DNA from: Streptomyces rhizoryzae
GTDB taxonomy: Bacteria > Actinomycetota > Actinomycetes > Streptomycetales > Streptomycetaceae
Reading direction: 5' to 3'
Length of the DNA: 64,000 nucleotides
NCBI RefSeq assembly: GCF_023155275.1
Contig: NZ_JALMUV010000014.1
Span: 1 to 64,000 of the forward strand
A program made the position numbers and the translations under genes. This document shows positions 27,599 to 35,895 of this stretch, piece by piece (the stretch's first letter is position 1; every line of letters starts with the position of its first letter). The notes beneath the pieces are model-generated. The model saw only the letters and a program-made list of their open reading frames with translations, ran no database searches and was not told where the DNA came from.

Positions 27599-27633
27599 GA
27601 CGACCCCCGCTCTCCCCCCCGGCGGGGGTCGTC
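27599..27633 (+). terminator. Hairpin upstream of the tad operon
   Basis: A 12-bp stem (GACGACCCCCGC with its complement) around an 11-nt C-rich loop, 300 bp before the tadZ start and 135 bp behind the divergent HAD gene start. Its position suits an attenuator or a terminator of a short leader transcript. Confidence 0.45.
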
Positions 27634-27825
27634 GCATGTCCGGACGCGTTTTCCGTCCCCAGCCCATGATCCGGCGCCGTTCCGTGCCGCGCAGGCGGGC
27701 CGCTCTGTCATGCATATGCCATCACTGAGGGTAGTCGTCGGACTGCTCTGCGGAGGCTTCACAGGAGTCTCAGGAGTTGGTCCCCGTCGCTGGAATAGGT
27801 GACGGGGATATTCACAGGCGCGGAG

Positions 27826-27834
27826 TTGTCCACA
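27826..27834 (+). promoter_or_regulatory. DnaA-box-like sequence upstream of tadZ
   Basis: TTGTCCACA equals the Streptomyces DnaA-box consensus. Weaker look-alikes (CTTCACAGG near 27759, ATTCACAGG near 27810, GATCCACAA near 27848) cluster around it. A second perfect copy lies inside tadC at 31453-31461. Confidence 0.4.
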
Positions 27835-27933
27835 GATTTGGATCAAGATCCACAAAGATTTCCCGATCGCTGCACCGTGAAAGTCCGCGAAGTTCGCGGA
27901 AGTGCGAGTTGCGTAGCGACAGGGGGACAGAAC

Positions 27934-29115
27934 GTGTCCGGATCATCTCCTTCCGACCAGCCGGTGCGAAGCGGTGAAGAGCGGGACGGGCCGCTGCTGA
28001 TCACCGAGGACGAAGAGCTCCTCGACGACCTCCTGCGGCTCTGCGCGGCGGCCGGCGCGCTGCCCGAGGTGGCGCACCACCCGCCCCGCCGCACCGCGGA
28101 GTGGGAAAGGCCGCCGCTGGTGATCGTCGGCGCCGACTGCGCCGCCCGGCTGACCGGGAGCGCGCGCCGCGCGGGCGTCGTCATCGCCGGCCGGGAGGCG
28201 GACGAGGTCGCGGTGCTCCGCCAGGCCGTGGCCATCGGTGCCGAGCGGGTGCTGTCCCTCCCCGAGGGCGAGCGCTGGCTGGTGGACCGGATCGCCGACG
28301 CGGCCGAGGGCGCCGGGGCGCCGGCCCTGACGGTCGGCGTCATCGGGGGCCGCGGCGGCGCCGGGGCGAGCACCCTGGCGGCGGCGCTGGCCGTCACCGC
28401 CGCCCGCACCGGGGAGCGGACCCTGCTCGTGGACGGCGACCCCCTGGGCGGCGGGCTGGACGTACTGCTCGGCGGCGAGCAGGAGAAGGGCCTGCGCTGG
28501 CCCGCCTTCGCCGAGTCCCGCGGCCGGGTGGCCGGCGGTGCGCTCGCCGCGTCGCTGCCGCGGCTGCACGCGTTACGGGTGCTCAGCTGGGACCGGGGCG
28601 CGGAGGTGGACGTTCCGCCGCCGGCCGTGCGGGCGGTGCTGGCCGCCGCCCGGCGGCGCGGCGGGGTGGTGGTGCTCGACCTGCCGCGCCGGGTGGACGG
28701 GGCGGCGGCCGAAGCGCTGGCCCAGGTGGACACCGTGCTGCTGGTCGTCCCCGCGGAGTTGCGCGCGGTGGCCGCGGCGCGCCGGGTGGCCGACGGGGTG
28801 CGGGCGGTCCTCGACGACGTCCGGGTGGTGGCCTGCGGGCCCCCGGGACCGGGGCACGGCGGCGGGCCCGCGGCGGACGAGATCGCGCGCCTGCTGGGAC
28901 TGCCGCTGGCGGGTGAGCTCCCCTGGGAGGCCGGGTTGCCGGACGACCTGGCGCGGGGACTGGCGCCCGGCATGCGGGCGCGGGGGCCGCTGGCGCGGTT
29001 CTGCGCCGGGTTCTGGGCACGGGTGCGCGGCGAGGGCGGCGGAGGGCCCGGCGCGGTGGCCGCCGGGGCCGCGGGCCGGGGGGACGGGCCGGGGGCGGGG
29101 GGTGCGGTGCGATGA
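27934..29115 (+). CDS. TadZ/CpaE-like ATPase (septum-site-determining, Ssd type)
   Basis: 393 aa from GTG 27934 (AGGGGGA 6 nt upstream). An atypical receiver-like N-terminal region precedes a MinD-fold ATPase with GGRGGAGASTLAAAL (no standard P-loop GKT; Ala-Ser replaces Lys-Thr, as in many TadZ proteins) and LLVDGDPLGGGLD. TadZ proteins position pilus assembly at the membrane. Leu214 is encoded by TTA (28573-28575), the rare codon read only by the bldA tRNA, so expression should be developmentally gated. It is the first gene of the pilus operon, and its stop overlaps the next ORF by 4 bp. Confidence 0.85.
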   Translation: MSGSSPSDQPVRSGEERDGPLLITEDEELLDDLLRLCAAAGALPEVAHHPPRRTAEWERPPLVIVGADCAARLTGSARRAGVVIAGREADEVAVLRQAVAIGAERVLSLPEGERWLVDRIADAAEGAGAPALTVGVIGGRGGAGASTLAAALAVTAARTGERTLLVDGDPLGGGLDVLLGGEQEKGLRWPAFAESRGRVAGGALAASLPRLHALRVLSWDRGAEVDVPPPAVRAVLAAARRRGGVVVLDLPRRVDGAAAEALAQVDTVLLVVPAELRAVAAARRVADGVRAVLDDVRVVACGPPGPGHGGGPAADEIARLLGLPLAGELPWEAGLPDDLARGLAPGMRARGPLARFCAGFWARVRGEGGGGPGAVAAGAAGRGDGPGAGGAVR

Positions 29116-29309
29116 CGCGGTGGACGGCCGGAGGGCCGGGGTATCGGGGCCGGGCGGCCGGGGACCGCCGGGGCCCGCGGTTCGGGGACTGGTGGCGGGA
29201 CGGGCTGCGCTGCGGCGCGGGCTGGTGGTCCCGCCGCAGCCGGGACGCGGTGGACGCCTTCGGGCCCGTACGGGCCGGGGTGCTCGCCGGAGGCGGTGGT
29301 GCGGGATGA
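29112..29309 (+). CDS. Small Trp/Arg/Gly-rich protein between tadZ and tadA
   Basis: A 65-aa frame that fills the gap exactly: its ATG overlaps the tadZ stop (ATGA), and its TGA overlaps the tadA start (ATGA at 29306-29309). Third positions are almost all G or C. The composition is striking (FGDWWRDGLRCGAGWWSRRS). There is no recognised domain and no membrane segment. Double coupling argues that it is real, but in sequence this GC-rich, open frames of this size also arise by chance. Confidence 0.5.
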   Translation: MTRWTAGGPGYRGRAAGDRRGPRFGDWWRDGLRCGAGWWSRRSRDAVDAFGPVRAGVLAGGGGAG

Positions 29310-30463
29310 GCCGGGAACTGCTCGACGGGGTGCGCCGGCGGCTCGCCGAGGCGGGGGCGGAGCCGACACCGGCCCGGGTGGCGGTGGCCCTGCGCGAGGA
29401 GGGGCGGCTCCTCGGGGACGCCGAAGTGCTCGGTGTGGTGGGCGCGTTGCGCTCGGAGATGGTGGGCAGCGGGCCCCTGGAACCGCTGCTGGCCGCGCCC
29501 GAGGTGACGGACGTCCTGGTGACCGCGCCGGACGCGGTCTGGGTGGACCGGGGCGCCGGACCGGAGCGCACCCCCGTCCGCTTCCGGGACGAGGCGGAGG
29601 TGCGCCGGCTCGCCCGCAGGCTGGCGGCGGTCGCCGGGCGGCGGCTGGACGACGCCCGCCCCTGGGTGGACGCCCGGCTCCCGGACGGCACCCGGCTGCA
29701 CGCCGTGCTGCCCCCGGTGGCCGTGGCCGGGACGTGCCTGTCGCTGCGGGTGCTGCGGCCCCGGGCCTTCGCGCTCCCGGAGCTGGAGGCGGCCGGCACG
29801 GTCCCGCCGGGCGGCGGCCGGCTGCTCCGCGCGCTGCTGGCGGCCCGGCTGTCGTTCCTGGTCAGCGGGGGTACGGGCTCGGGCAAGACCACCTTGCTGA
29901 GCGCCCTGCTCGGGCTGGTCGGCCCGGCCGAGCGGATCGTCCTGGCCGAGGACTCCGCGGAGCTGCGCCCGGACCACCCGCACGTCGTCCGGCTGGAGAC
30001 CCGGCCGGCCAACCAGGAGGGCGCGGGCCGGGTGACGCTGCGGGACCTCGTGCGGCAGGCGCTGCGGATGCGGCCGGACCGGCTGGTGGTCGGCGAGGTG
30101 CGCGGGCCCGAGGTGACCGACCTGCTGGCGGCCCTCAATACGGGCCACGAGGGCGGCTGCGGCACGGTCCACGCCAACGCAGCCTGCGACGTACCGGCCC
30201 GGCTGGAGGCGCTCGGCTCCACCGCCGGGCTGGACCGGGCCGCGCTGCACAGCCAGCTGGCGGCGGCGCTGTCGGTCGTGCTGCACCTCGTACGGGACCG
30301 CTCCGGGCGGCGGCGGATCGCCGAGGTCCACGTCCTGGAGCGGGACCGGGACGGCTTCGTGCGAACGGTGCCGGCGGCGGTGTGGAGCCCGCAGGGGTTC
30401 CAGGAGGCGCCCGGCTGGGAGCGGCTGGCGCGGCTGTGCGAGAGGGGTGGGGAGGGGTGCTGA
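29306..30463 (+). CDS. tadA: TadA/CpaF-type secretion ATPase
   Basis: A 385-aa type II/IV secretion ATPase. It has an N-terminal TadA domain, Walker A GGTGSGKTTLLSALLG, AEDSAELRPDHPHVVRLE (Asp box), and GEVRGPEVTDLLAALNTGHEGG (Walker B region) with CGTVHANA (His box). It powers assembly of Flp-type pili. The ATG at 29306 is chosen for its 4-bp overlap with the small upstream ORF; GGAGG lies 12 nt upstream. Confidence 0.92.
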   Translation: MSRELLDGVRRRLAEAGAEPTPARVAVALREEGRLLGDAEVLGVVGALRSEMVGSGPLEPLLAAPEVTDVLVTAPDAVWVDRGAGPERTPVRFRDEAEVRRLARRLAAVAGRRLDDARPWVDARLPDGTRLHAVLPPVAVAGTCLSLRVLRPRAFALPELEAAGTVPPGGGRLLRALLAARLSFLVSGGTGSGKTTLLSALLGLVGPAERIVLAEDSAELRPDHPHVVRLETRPANQEGAGRVTLRDLVRQALRMRPDRLVVGEVRGPEVTDLLAALNTGHEGGCGTVHANAACDVPARLEALGSTAGLDRAALHSQLAAALSVVLHLVRDRSGRRRIAEVHVLERDRDGFVRTVPAAVWSPQGFQEAPGWERLARLCERGGEGC

Positions 30464-31443
30464 CGGGCGGGGCGGGACCGGTGGCGGCCGCAGCCGTGGC
30501 GGGGTGCGCGGTGCTGCTGGTGCCGTGGGCGCGGCGGGCGCGGGCCCTGCGGCGGCGGACGGCGGCGGTCCTGGGCGATGGCGCGGCGGGGTCCGCTCAG
30601 GGGCGCGGTGCGGCGCTGCGGGAGTGGATCGCCGGGCGGGCCGGCGGCGGGGAGGGGCGCCGGTGGCGCTTCGGGCGCTGCGGGGAGGCCGGGGCCGAAC
30701 TGTGGTGCCTGCCTGCCGGGCTCGCACTGGGGCTGCTGGGGCGGTCGGTGCTGCCGGTGCTGGCCGCGCCGGTGGCCCTGGTCGCCGTCCGCAGGTGGCT
30801 GGCCGCGCGGGACCGGCGGCGGGCGGCCGACCGGCGGGCCGCGGCGGTGATCCGGTTCTGCGGGGCGGTCGCGGGGGAGCTGCGGGCGGGCCGGCAACCG
30901 GACCGGGCCCTGGTCGCCGCCGGGGCGCCGGGGCTGGGCGAGGCCGGACCGGCGGTGCTGGCGGCCGCCCGTTACGGCGGGGACGTGCCCGGCGCCCTGC
31001 GGGCGGCCGCGCGCACGCCGGGCGCCGAGGGACTGGCCGCGGCGGCGGCGTGCTGGCAGGTGGCGGTGGAGGGCGGTGCCGGACTGGCCCGCGGACTGGA
31101 GCGGATCGCCGCCGGACTCGCCGCCCGGCGGGACCAACGCGAGGAGCTGCACGCGCAGTTGGCCGGGCCGCGGGCCACCGCCCTGATGCTCGCGCTGCTG
31201 CCGGCGGGCGGGCTCCTGATGGGCGGGGCGCTGGGCGCCGACCCCCTCGGCGTGCTGCTGCACACCCCCGCCGGGTGGGGCTGCCTGCTCGTCGGCGGGC
31301 TCCTGGAGTGGGGCGGGGTGGTCTGGACGGCCCGGATCGTCGCGGACGCGTCGGACGAGCCGGCCGCGCCGGGGCACGGCAGCGGGGGCGGAAGCGGAAG
31401 CGGAGGGACGGACGTGCAAGGGAAGGGGAGGTGGGTGCGGTGA
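30457..31443 (+). CDS. tadB: TadB-type pilus inner-membrane protein
   Basis: A 328-aa GspF-domain protein. An N-terminal membrane segment, a second pair (LALGLLGRSVLPVLAAPVAL), a cytoplasmic helical T2SF domain (RAAAVIRFCGAVAGELRAG to GLAARRDQREELHAQ) and C-terminal segments ALMLALLPAGGLLMGGALG and beyond. It starts at GTG 30457, overlapping tadA by 7 bp. The C-terminal Gly/Ser tail is probably disordered. It forms the membrane platform with TadC. Confidence 0.85.
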   Translation: MLTGGAGPVAAAAVAGCAVLLVPWARRARALRRRTAAVLGDGAAGSAQGRGAALREWIAGRAGGGEGRRWRFGRCGEAGAELWCLPAGLALGLLGRSVLPVLAAPVALVAVRRWLAARDRRRAADRRAAAVIRFCGAVAGELRAGRQPDRALVAAGAPGLGEAGPAVLAAARYGGDVPGALRAAARTPGAEGLAAAAACWQVAVEGGAGLARGLERIAAGLAARRDQREELHAQLAGPRATALMLALLPAGGLLMGGALGADPLGVLLHTPAGWGCLLVGGLLEWGGVVWTARIVADASDEPAAPGHGSGGGSGSGGTDVQGKGRWVR

Positions 31444-32291
31444 GCCCGGAGGTTGTCCACAGGGTGGGGACGGCGGTGGCGGTCGCGGCGGCCGTGCGGT
31501 ACGGACCGGAGCTGATCCGGCCGGTGCGCGCGCGGCGGGCCGTACGGCGGCGGGCGCCGGGTGTGCTGGCGGACGCCGCAGGGGGCCCGTACGGCGGCGA
31601 GGAGCGCGTGCGCGGCCGGGCGCGGTGGCCGGGTCGGGCCCGGCGGGGGAGGCCGCGAGCGGGCCGGGACGGCGCACCGCGGGACGGCCGGCTGACGGAG
31701 TGGGCCGGACCGGCGGCGGTGGCCGGGTGCGTGGCGGTGCTGCTGGGCGGCGTCGCCGGGGTGCCGGCCGGGCTCCTCGTCGGCTGGGCCGCGCACCGCT
31801 GGCTGCGGTGGCAGCGGGCCGCGGCGGCCGGCCGGGTGGCCGCCGCACGGGCGGCCGCCGAACTGGCCCCGGCCGGTGAGCTGCTGGCGGCCTGTCTGGC
31901 GGCCGGGGCCGGCCCGCGGGCGGCGGCCGAGGCGGTGGGCCGCTCCCTGGACGGCACGGTCGCCGAACGGCTGCGCCACATCGCGGCGGAGCTCCGACTG
32001 GGCGGTGAACCGGCCGCGGTCTGGGGGCGCCTTGCGGAGTTGCCCGGGGCCGGGGAGCTGGCCCGGTGCCTGGAGCGCGCCGGGATATCGGGGGCCCCGG
32101 CCGTCGAACCGGCCGCCCGGATCGCGGCCGGCCTGCGCGCCGACCGGGCCCGTGCCGCCGCCGCGAAGGCCCGCCGGGCCGGGGTGCTGGTCACCCTCCC
32201 GCTGTCCGGCTGCTTCCTCCCGGCCTTCCTGGTCCTGGGCCTGGCCCCGGTCCTGATCGGCCTGGCGGGCGGACTGCTGGGAGGTGAGTGA
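31440..32291 (+). CDS. tadC: TadC-type pilus inner-membrane protein
   Basis: A 283-aa GspF-type protein. GTG 31440 overlaps the tadB stop by 4 bp. An Arg-rich cytoplasmic segment follows the first membrane helix, then a pair of hydrophobic segments (about 85-120), the T2SF helical domain (LAPAGELLAACLAAGAG) and a terminal LPLSGCFLPAFLVLGLAPVL segment. A perfect TTGTCCACA lies at its 5' end. It completes the platform with TadB. Confidence 0.85.
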   Translation: MSPEVVHRVGTAVAVAAAVRYGPELIRPVRARRAVRRRAPGVLADAAGGPYGGEERVRGRARWPGRARRGRPRAGRDGAPRDGRLTEWAGPAAVAGCVAVLLGGVAGVPAGLLVGWAAHRWLRWQRAAAAGRVAAARAAAELAPAGELLAACLAAGAGPRAAAEAVGRSLDGTVAERLRHIAAELRLGGEPAAVWGRLAELPGAGELARCLERAGISGAPAVEPAARIAAGLRADRARAAAAKARRAGVLVTLPLSGCFLPAFLVLGLAPVLIGLAGGLLGGE

Positions 32292-32512
32292 GACCTGGGG
32301 CTGGGGGAGTGGGGCCCGCGGTGTCCGGTGCGGCCGGCAGGGGCGGCCGGTCACCCCGACGAGCCCCGGCGCGGCGGCCCGGCAGCGCAGCGGCCCGGCA
32401 CCACAGCAGGCGATCGATTCCCGGGTCAGTCACCCCGTCAACCCTTCGATACAACGGCGTAGCGAGGCAGCAATCAACGAATCATCGGCTAATGGGTGGG
32501 GCATCGCCCCTC

Positions 32513-32590
32513 AACTCACCCCTTCACCCCTTCACCCCTTCACTCATTCACTCGTTCACTCATTCACCCATTCGTTCGTTCGTTTCATTC
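32513..32590. repeat. Pyrimidine-rich octamer tandem repeat before the pilin gene
   Basis: About nine imperfect 8-bp units (CCTTCACC, CCTTCACT, CATTCACT, CGTTCACT, CATTCACC, CATTCGTT) run in register to within 30 bp of the pilin ATG. This is unusual in a genome so GC-rich. The 5' half of the gap (32292-32512) has a direct repeat of GCGGCCCGGCA near 32380-32400 and no gene. Confidence 0.85.
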
Positions 32591-32620
32591 GTCGATTCAG
32601 CGAGGCCAAGGAGGCAGGAG

Positions 32621-32809
32621 ATGTTCCGTCAGTGGTGGAAGCGGGTGCGGACGGCGCGGTCCGATCGCGGGATGAGCACCGCGGAGTACGCCGTGGGGAC
32701 GCTCGCCGCGTGTGCGTTCGCGGCGGTGCTCTACAAGCTCGTGACGAGCGGACCGGTGGCCGCGGCGCTGCGGTCGGTACTCCAGCGGGCCCTCGATGTG
32801 CCGTTCTGA
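32621..32809 (+). CDS. Flp-type pilin (DUF4244-like)
   Basis: A 62-aa prepilin. The leader FRQWWKRVRTARSDRG ends at Gly, followed by MSTAEY: this is the Flp processing site G|xxxxEY. A single hydrophobic helix follows (TAEYAVGTLAACAFAAVLYK). The mature pilin would be about 44 aa. GGAGGCAGGAG directly precedes the ATG. It is the structural subunit of the locus. No TadV/prepilin peptidase gene is in the window, so it must be encoded elsewhere. Confidence 0.88.
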   Translation: MFRQWWKRVRTARSDRGMSTAEYAVGTLAACAFAAVLYKLVTSGPVAAALRSVLQRALDVPF

Positions 32810-33164
32810 GGCGCGGGGGCGCCCGCGGACGCGGGACGCCGGGTTCGTGACCGCGGAGGCGGCCGTGGTGCTGCCGGTTCTGGTGGCGGTCGCGGCGGCG
32901 CTGATCTGGGGGCTGGTGGCCGCCTGCGCCCGGATCGCCTGCGTGGACGCCGCGCGGGCCGGGGCGCGGGCCGCGGCGCGGCAGGAACCCCCCGCGGGGG
33001 TGCTCGCCGCGGCGCGCCGGGCGGCCCCGGAAGGCGCGCGGATCGCGATGGAGCGGGACGGCGAGCTGGTGCGCGTGCGGGTCGAGGCCGGGCTGCCCGG
33101 GATGGGCCGGCTGGCGCTGCGGGTCCGGGGAGAGGCGGTGGCCCTTGCGGAGGAAACGGTGTGA
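32796..33164 (+). CDS. TadE-like minor pilin
   Basis: 122 aa from ATG 32796, overlapping the pilin by 14 bp. DAGFVTAEAAVVLPVLVAVAAAL is the TadE-type segment (G-xxT-xE then a hydrophobic helix), with a short extracytoplasmic domain. TadE/TadF pseudopilins accompany Flp pilins. An overlapping reading frame follows. Confidence 0.85.
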   Translation: MCRSEARGRPRTRDAGFVTAEAAVVLPVLVAVAAALIWGLVAACARIACVDAARAGARAAARQEPPAGVLAAARRAAPEGARIAMERDGELVRVRVEAGLPGMGRLALRVRGEAVALAEETV

Positions 33165-33537
33165 CGACGCGGGCTCGGCGACGGTGTGGACGGTGTGCGC
33201 GGCGGCGGCGCTCTGCGCGGTCTTCGCGGCGCTGATGGCCGTCGGACAGGCCGTTACGGCCCGGCACCGGGCGGGCGGGGCCGCGGACCTGGCGGCGCTG
33301 GCCGCCGCGGACCGGGCGCTCCGGGGCCCGGCCGCGGCCTGCGCCGCCGCGCGCCGGGTCGCCGCCGCGCAGCACACCCGCCTGGTGCGGTGCGCGCTGG
33401 CCGGTCCGGTCGCCGATGTCACGGCCGAGGCCGGCGGCGGTCCGTTCACCGCCCGGGTGCGGGCCCGCGCGGGGCCCGCCTCGGGCGCGCCGGACGCCGG
33501 GCGGGTGCCGGGAGTACCGGTCCGCGCCCGCGTCCTA
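33145..33537 (+). CDS. TadE-like (helicase/secretion-neighbourhood) protein without its own stop
   Basis: TTG 33145 starts a frame that reads GSATVWTVCAAAALCAVF, then AVTARHRAGGAADLAALAAA, the signature of the Rv3654c-type TadE-like family that lies beside this helicase in actinobacteria. The usual size is about 120-140 aa. Here the frame has no stop: it stays open past 33537 to 35961, antisense to the whole helicase gene. A TAG at 33536-33538 is in a different frame, so a 1- or 2-nt indel could explain the loss. The end given is where the helicase gene begins. Confidence 0.65.
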
Positions 33538-35895
33538 GGCGGCCGGGGCGCCGCGGAGGAGTTCGGTCAGGAGGCGGATGGCGCCCCGTTTGTGCAGCGG
33601 GTCGTTGCCGTTGCCGCACTTGGGGGACTGGATGCAGGACGGGCAGCCGGCCTCGCACTCGCAGGCGGCGATGGCGCTGCGGGTGGCGGTGAGCCAGTCC
33701 GCGGCCGTGTGGAAGGCGCGTTCGGCGAAGCCCGCGCCGCCGGGGTGGCCGTCGTAGACGAAGACCGTCGGCAGCAGGGTGTCCGGGTGCAGCGGGACGG
33801 AGACGCCGCCGATGTCCCAGCGGTCGCAGGTGGCGAACAGCGGCAGCATCCCGATGGAGGCGTGTTCCGCGGCGTGCAGCGCGCCGCCGAGCTGCTGGGG
33901 GTTGACCCGGGCCGCGTCGAGCTGGTCCTCGGTGACCGTCCACCACACCGCGCGGGTGCGCAGCGTACGGGGCGGCAGGTCGAGCTTGGTCTCGCCCAGG
34001 ACTTCGCCGGTGATCAGCTTGCGGCGCAGGAAGGAGACGACCTGGTTGGTGACCTCGACGGAGCCGAAGCACAGCCGGGCCCCGCCCCAGGGCACCTCGG
34101 TGTCGGTCTCCAGGATGGAGATCGCGGTGGTGTCGCGGGCGGTCGTGGAGTAGGGCGGACTGGCCTCCTCCACGAGGGCGACGTCGTCCGCCAGGTCCAG
34201 ATGGCGGACGAGATAGCTGCGGCCCTGGTGGAGGTGGACCGCACCCTCGTGGACGGTGGTGTGCGCCGCCGCGGCGTCCACGGTGCCCAGCAGCCGCCCG
34301 GTGCCGGCCTCCACGATCTGGACGGGCGAGCCGCCCTGGCCGCGGATGTCGGTGAGGTCGGCGGCCCGCTCGCGGCGCGTCCAGTACCAGGCGCTGGTAC
34401 GCCGGCGCAGCAGGTTCGCGGCCACCAGCTGGGGCAGCAGCCCTTCCGTCTCCGGGCCGAAGAGGGCGAAGTCGGCCTCGGTGAGGGGGAGTTCGGCGGC
34501 CGCCGCGCAGAGGTGCGGGGCGAGCACGTACGGGTTGTCCGGGTCGAGCACGGTCGACTCGACGGGCCGGTCGAACAGCGCCTCGGGGTGGTGGACGAGG
34601 TAGGTGTCCAGCGGGTCGTCGCGGGCCACCAGGACGGCCAGCGCGCCCTGCCCGGCCCGGCCCGCCCGGCCGGCCTGCTGCCACAGGGAGGCGCGGGTGC
34701 CCGGATAGCCGGCGATCACCACGGCGTCGAGGCCGGAGACGTCCACGCCCAGCTCCAGCGCGGTGGTGGCGGCCAGGCCGAGCAGCTCGCCGCTGTGCAG
34801 GGCGCGTTCGAGGGCCCGGCGCTCCTCGGGCAGATAACCGCCCCGGTACGCGGCGATCCGCCCGGGCAGCGAGCGGTCCACCTCCGCGAGCCGCTCCTGC
34901 GCGATCAGCGCGATGAGTTCGGCGCCGCGCCGGGAGCGGACGAAGGCGACGGTCCGCACGCCCTGGACGGCGAGGTCGGTGAGCAGGTCGGCGGTCTCGG
35001 CGGTGGCGGTGCGGCGGACCGGGGCGCCCTGCTCGCCGTGCAGTTCGGTCAGCGGCGGCTCCCACAGCGCGAAGACCAACTCGCCGCGCGGGGAGGCGTC
35101 CTGCGTGATCTCCGCCACGGGCAGGCCGGTGAGCCGGGAGGCGGCCTGCGCCGGTTCCGCGGCGGTGGCGGAGGCCAGCAGGAAGACCGGCTCGGCGCCG
35201 TAGCGGGCGCAGACCCGGCGGAGCCGGCGGATCACCTGCGCGACGTGCGAGCCGAAGACGCCGCGGTAGGTGTGGCACTCGTCGATGACGACATAGCGCA
35301 GGGCGCGCAGGAAGGAGGACCAGCGGGGGTGGGCCGGGAGGATGCCGCGGTGCAGCATGTCCGGGTTGGTCAGCACGTAGTTGGCGTACTGGCGGACCCA
35401 CTCGCGCTCCTCCACCGGGGTGTCGCCGTCGTAGACGGCGGCCCGCACGGCGGTGCCCAGGGGGGCGGCCAGCTCGCGCACGGCCCGCCGCTGGTCGGCC
35501 GCCAGGGCCTTGGTGGGCGCCAGGTACAGGGCCGTGACCCCCCGCCCGTTCGGGGCCTCGGAGCCGTCCAGCAGCCCCGAGAGGACCGGCGCCAGGTACG
35601 CCAGCGACTTGCCGGAGGCGGTGCCGGTGGCCACCACGACCGATTCGCCGCGCAGCGCGTGTTCGGACGTCTGTGCCTGGTGGGCCCAGGGGCGCTCGAT
35701 TCCGGCCGAACGGATGGCGTCGATCACTTCCGGCCGGATCCGTGCCGGCCATTCGGCATGGGTCCCGATGCGCGGGGGCAAGTGCTCCGTATGAGTGATG
35801 CGCGCAGCGCGGGTCGCGCCCCGGGCGAGACGGTCGAGAATCATGCCTGGGGAAGTGCGCGCGCCACGGTCCGGCGGAAGTCGATTGGAGGCCAT
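33535..35895 (-). CDS. MrfA/YprA-like DEAD-box helicase
   Basis: 786 aa from ATG 35895 (TTG 35928 and GTG 35913 are upstream options). The superfamily-2 motifs are TGTASGKSLAY (Walker A), LAPTKALAADQ, DECHTY (motif II), LASATAAEP (motif III), and QQAGRAGRAGQG (motif VI). The C-terminal DUF1998 zinc domain has the cluster CECEAGCPSCIQSPKCGN. This resembles B. subtilis MrfA, a mitomycin-repair helicase. It is divergent from bldG and converges on the TadE-like frame, with stops interlocking at CTAG (33535-33538). Confidence 0.9.
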   Translation of the reverse strand: MASNRLPPDRGARTSPGMILDRLARGATRAARITHTEHLPPRIGTHAEWPARIRPEVIDAIRSAGIERPWAHQAQTSEHALRGESVVVATGTASGKSLAYLAPVLSGLLDGSEAPNGRGVTALYLAPTKALAADQRRAVRELAAPLGTAVRAAVYDGDTPVEEREWVRQYANYVLTNPDMLHRGILPAHPRWSSFLRALRYVVIDECHTYRGVFGSHVAQVIRRLRRVCARYGAEPVFLLASATAAEPAQAASRLTGLPVAEITQDASPRGELVFALWEPPLTELHGEQGAPVRRTATAETADLLTDLAVQGVRTVAFVRSRRGAELIALIAQERLAEVDRSLPGRIAAYRGGYLPEERRALERALHSGELLGLAATTALELGVDVSGLDAVVIAGYPGTRASLWQQAGRAGRAGQGALAVLVARDDPLDTYLVHHPEALFDRPVESTVLDPDNPYVLAPHLCAAAAELPLTEADFALFGPETEGLLPQLVAANLLRRRTSAWYWTRRERAADLTDIRGQGGSPVQIVEAGTGRLLGTVDAAAAHTTVHEGAVHLHQGRSYLVRHLDLADDVALVEEASPPYSTTARDTTAISILETDTEVPWGGARLCFGSVEVTNQVVSFLRRKLITGEVLGETKLDLPPRTLRTRAVWWTVTEDQLDAARVNPQQLGGALHAAEHASIGMLPLFATCDRWDIGGVSVPLHPDTLLPTVFVYDGHPGGAGFAERAFHTAADWLTATRSAIAACECEAGCPSCIQSPKCGNGNDPLHKRGAIRLLTELLRGAPAA

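Noticed and set aside
27750..27860. Replication origin from DnaA-box-like sites
   Set aside because: There are too few boxes and no dnaA/dnaN nearby; the origin lies elsewhere in Streptomyces chromosomes.
27843..32354. Very long minus-strand frames (up to 1203 codons) over the tad operon
   Set aside because: They are Pro/Arg/Ser-rich translations without domains, opposite well-supported tad genes.
32513..32590. CRISPR array
   Set aside because: The units are 8 bp, contiguous and without spacers; no cas genes are present.
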